A model generated the notes under the pieces. The model was not told where the DNA came from. It worked only from the letters and a program-made list of their open reading frames with translations, and made no database searches. Source: Trypanosoma brucei gambiense DAL972 (lineage: Eukaryota; Euglenozoa; Kinetoplastea; Trypanosomatida; Trypanosomatidae). Taken from it: a stretch of DNA of 64,000 bases. This document shows positions 62,764 through 64,000 of this stretch, in pieces; within the stretch, counting starts at the first letter, position 1, and each line of letters opens with the position of its first letter. The position numbers were made by a program, and so were the translations under genes. The stretch spans positions 716,262-780,261 of the forward strand of contig NC_026739.1 of assembly GCF_000210295.1 (NCBI RefSeq). The letters are read 5' to 3'.

Positions 62764-63999
62764 TTATACCTCACGGTTTTCAATCCAGTGAACGGAGCAA
62801 CTCTCCTCGATGTCCTTCGCACCTTTTTTGTTTCCACGCAAGTCATTTTGCAGGTAAGTGCCACCACCGCCTTTGCACACCCAAACGCCCTCGTAGCGAT
62901 TCCCATGAATTTTATTTCGCATCACATGTGGGCGACTGTTAGAGGTAACAATAATACCCGCACTGTAATTATTCAGCACTTCATTCTCTTCAATGACACC
63001 GGCACCTTCCTGAAACACATAAATACCTGCTTCTCTTCCTTGCCGAATAATATTTCTTGACACATTTGGCGAGGCCCGCTCTTTAATGAGAATCCCGGCT
63101 CGGTTGTTCCTCCGAATTTCATTTTCGACAATAATAGGGGCAGCTTCGGCACAACAAAAGATCCCTGCCTTTTGGTTGGCTGTGATGTGATTCCGTTTGA
63201 GGACAGCATTTGCACAGGGACCCTTCGCCACCACACCGAAACTGCCATTGTTTGCTATGTGGTTCTCTTCTACCGTACCATGTGCGTTATGTAAAAAAAT
63301 TCCCGTAACTCCGCCATCCACCACATCGTTTCTTTTGACACATGCAGTGCTATCCTTTTTAAGCAAGAATCCGGCCAGTTTGCAGTTCTTCACCGTATTC
63401 TTTTCAAAGAGACCATGGGCCCCTTGGAGAACAACAACACCTGCGGTTTTGGTATCACATATATGGCAGTGGGAAACAATGGCATCTACGTCACTGTTTA
63501 CTGTGATGCCACACCCATTTGAGCTTGAAATCCGGCAGCGGGATATTTTCCACTCACCCCCAACGAGAGATATGGCTCCAAAATGGGAATCCGCTTTATC
63601 ATTTGCCTCAGCAGGCTCCACTGCGTATTCCTTCTTTGTCTGTCGAGCGATGTGACGAATGACGAAATTTTCTATAGTGCCCCTACCAGCTATGCAGTGT
63701 ATAGCGAAGGGCCCATCACTTACTTCAACAATGGGTAGGGGATCTTCACCGATAATGCTCAAGCTGTCTGGTAAATCAGCTCCCAACACAAGTGGATCCG
63801 TGAACACAGCTGCTTCTTTGACCACAATATTACGTACATGAGATAGTCCTTTAACAGCCTGCAGCGCGGTTTGTAGCGTTGGGTAGTCCCTGGGGACACG
63901 AATTGTTGTATCTTTTATGTTCCGGCCCGCACCGCGAGCGAAAAAGTCAAACAAAGGTGTTACAATGTGAGGACTTGGGCTGAGACCGCTCCTATCACC
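62764..63999 (-). CDS. Right-handed beta-helix (PbH1) protein, 5' partial
   Basis: The frame is open to the right edge with no stop and no ATG (the first in-frame start-like codon is TTG at 63954), so the gene starts outside. The ~410 visible residues form at least ten turns of about 22-24 residues. They have the Gly-Ile/Val-x-Val/Ile, x-Ala-x-x-x-x-Glu-Asn-x-Ile, x-x-Asn rhythm of parallel beta-helix (pectate-lyase-like, CASH/PbH1) repeats. F-box proteins of the FBXO11 type carry the same fold, though no F-box is visible in this part. A sugar-binding or protein-scaffold role is inferred; no lyase active site is recognised. Confidence 0.85.
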   Translation of the reverse strand, partial: GDRSGLSPSPHIVTPLFDFFARGAGRNIKDTTIRVPRDYPTLQTALQAVKGLSHVRNIVVKEAAVFTDPLVLGADLPDSLSIIGEDPLPIVEVSDGPFAIHCIAGRGTIENFVIRHIARQTKKEYAVEPAEANDKADSHFGAISLVGGEWKISRCRISSSNGCGITVNSDVDAIVSHCHICDTKTAGVVVLQGAHGLFEKNTVKNCKLAGFLLKKDSTACVKRNDVVDGGVTGIFLHNAHGTVEENHIANNGSFGVVAKGPCANAVLKRNHITANQKAGIFCCAEAAPIIVENEIRRNNRAGILIKERASPNVSRNIIRQGREAGIYVFQEGAGVIEENEVLNNYSAGIIVTSNSRPHVMRNKIHGNRYEGVWVCKGGGGTYLQNDLRGNKKGAKDIEESCSVHWIENREV

Positions 64000-64000
64000 A

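Noticed and set aside
1..64000. CRISPR array, rRNA genes, bacterial-type operons or terminators
   Set aside because: No regularly spaced direct repeats or rRNA-like stretches are seen, and the organism is eukaryotic.

Overview
The window is nuclear DNA of an African trypanosome, almost certainly Trypanosoma brucei or a close relative. Intronless genes lie head to tail on one strand for 38 kb, separated by pyrimidine-rich spacers typical of trans-splicing. It also contains ingi-type non-LTR retroposons, a retrotransposon hot spot (RHS) gene fragment, a VSG C-terminal domain fragment and a degenerate 70-bp repeat. Genes such as IFT20, APC1, PIG-M/GPI14 and a calpain-like protein confirm a flagellated eukaryote.

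Layout. (1) 1-37,938 is a plus-strand polycistronic unit: a 5'-partial unknown gene, an unknown gene, a small U1-type zinc-finger protein, an AK6/Fap7-type adenylate kinase, a 1079-aa repetitive protein, an RluA-type pseudouridine synthase, a protein with a BILBO1-like N-terminus, a C2H2 protein with a PRMT3-like finger, a possible HORMA/ATG13-like protein, an unknown gene, APC1, IFT20, GPI14, an inactive-looking calpain with leucine-rich repeats, a cytochrome b561-like protein, a basic disordered protein, CCDC25, a mitochondrial Ycf45/SpoIIIAA-like ATPase and a small putative mitochondrial protein. (2) About 38-58 kb is a convergent strand-switch region filled with accessory DNA: an RHS pseudogene interrupted at its P-loop by ingi copy 1 (+, 3' truncated), abutting full-length ingi copy 2 (-). 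Then come a VSG C-terminal domain pseudogene with a recognisable 3' UTR motif, a 70-bp-repeat-like element, an assembly gap and 5'-truncated ingi copy 3 (-). (3) 58-64 kb is minus-strand: a coiled-coil protein, a mitochondrial RsfS/MALSU1-type factor and a 5'-partial right-handed beta-helix protein. A second assembly gap at 60.9 kb is flanked on both sides by the same ~0.62 kb sequence, probably a false duplication.

The genes are unrelated in function, as usual for trypanosome polycistronic units. Expression is expected to be set by UTRs, not by individual promoters. The most unusual region is the retroposon island. Copies 1 and 2 form a near-perfect inverted repeat of about 4 kb where the two transcription units converge, a natural candidate source of double-stranded RNA. 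No ingi copy here has an intact open reading frame. Start codons were checked by eye; several long open frames begin with GTG or TTG, and the first usable ATG or the frame edge is given instead.
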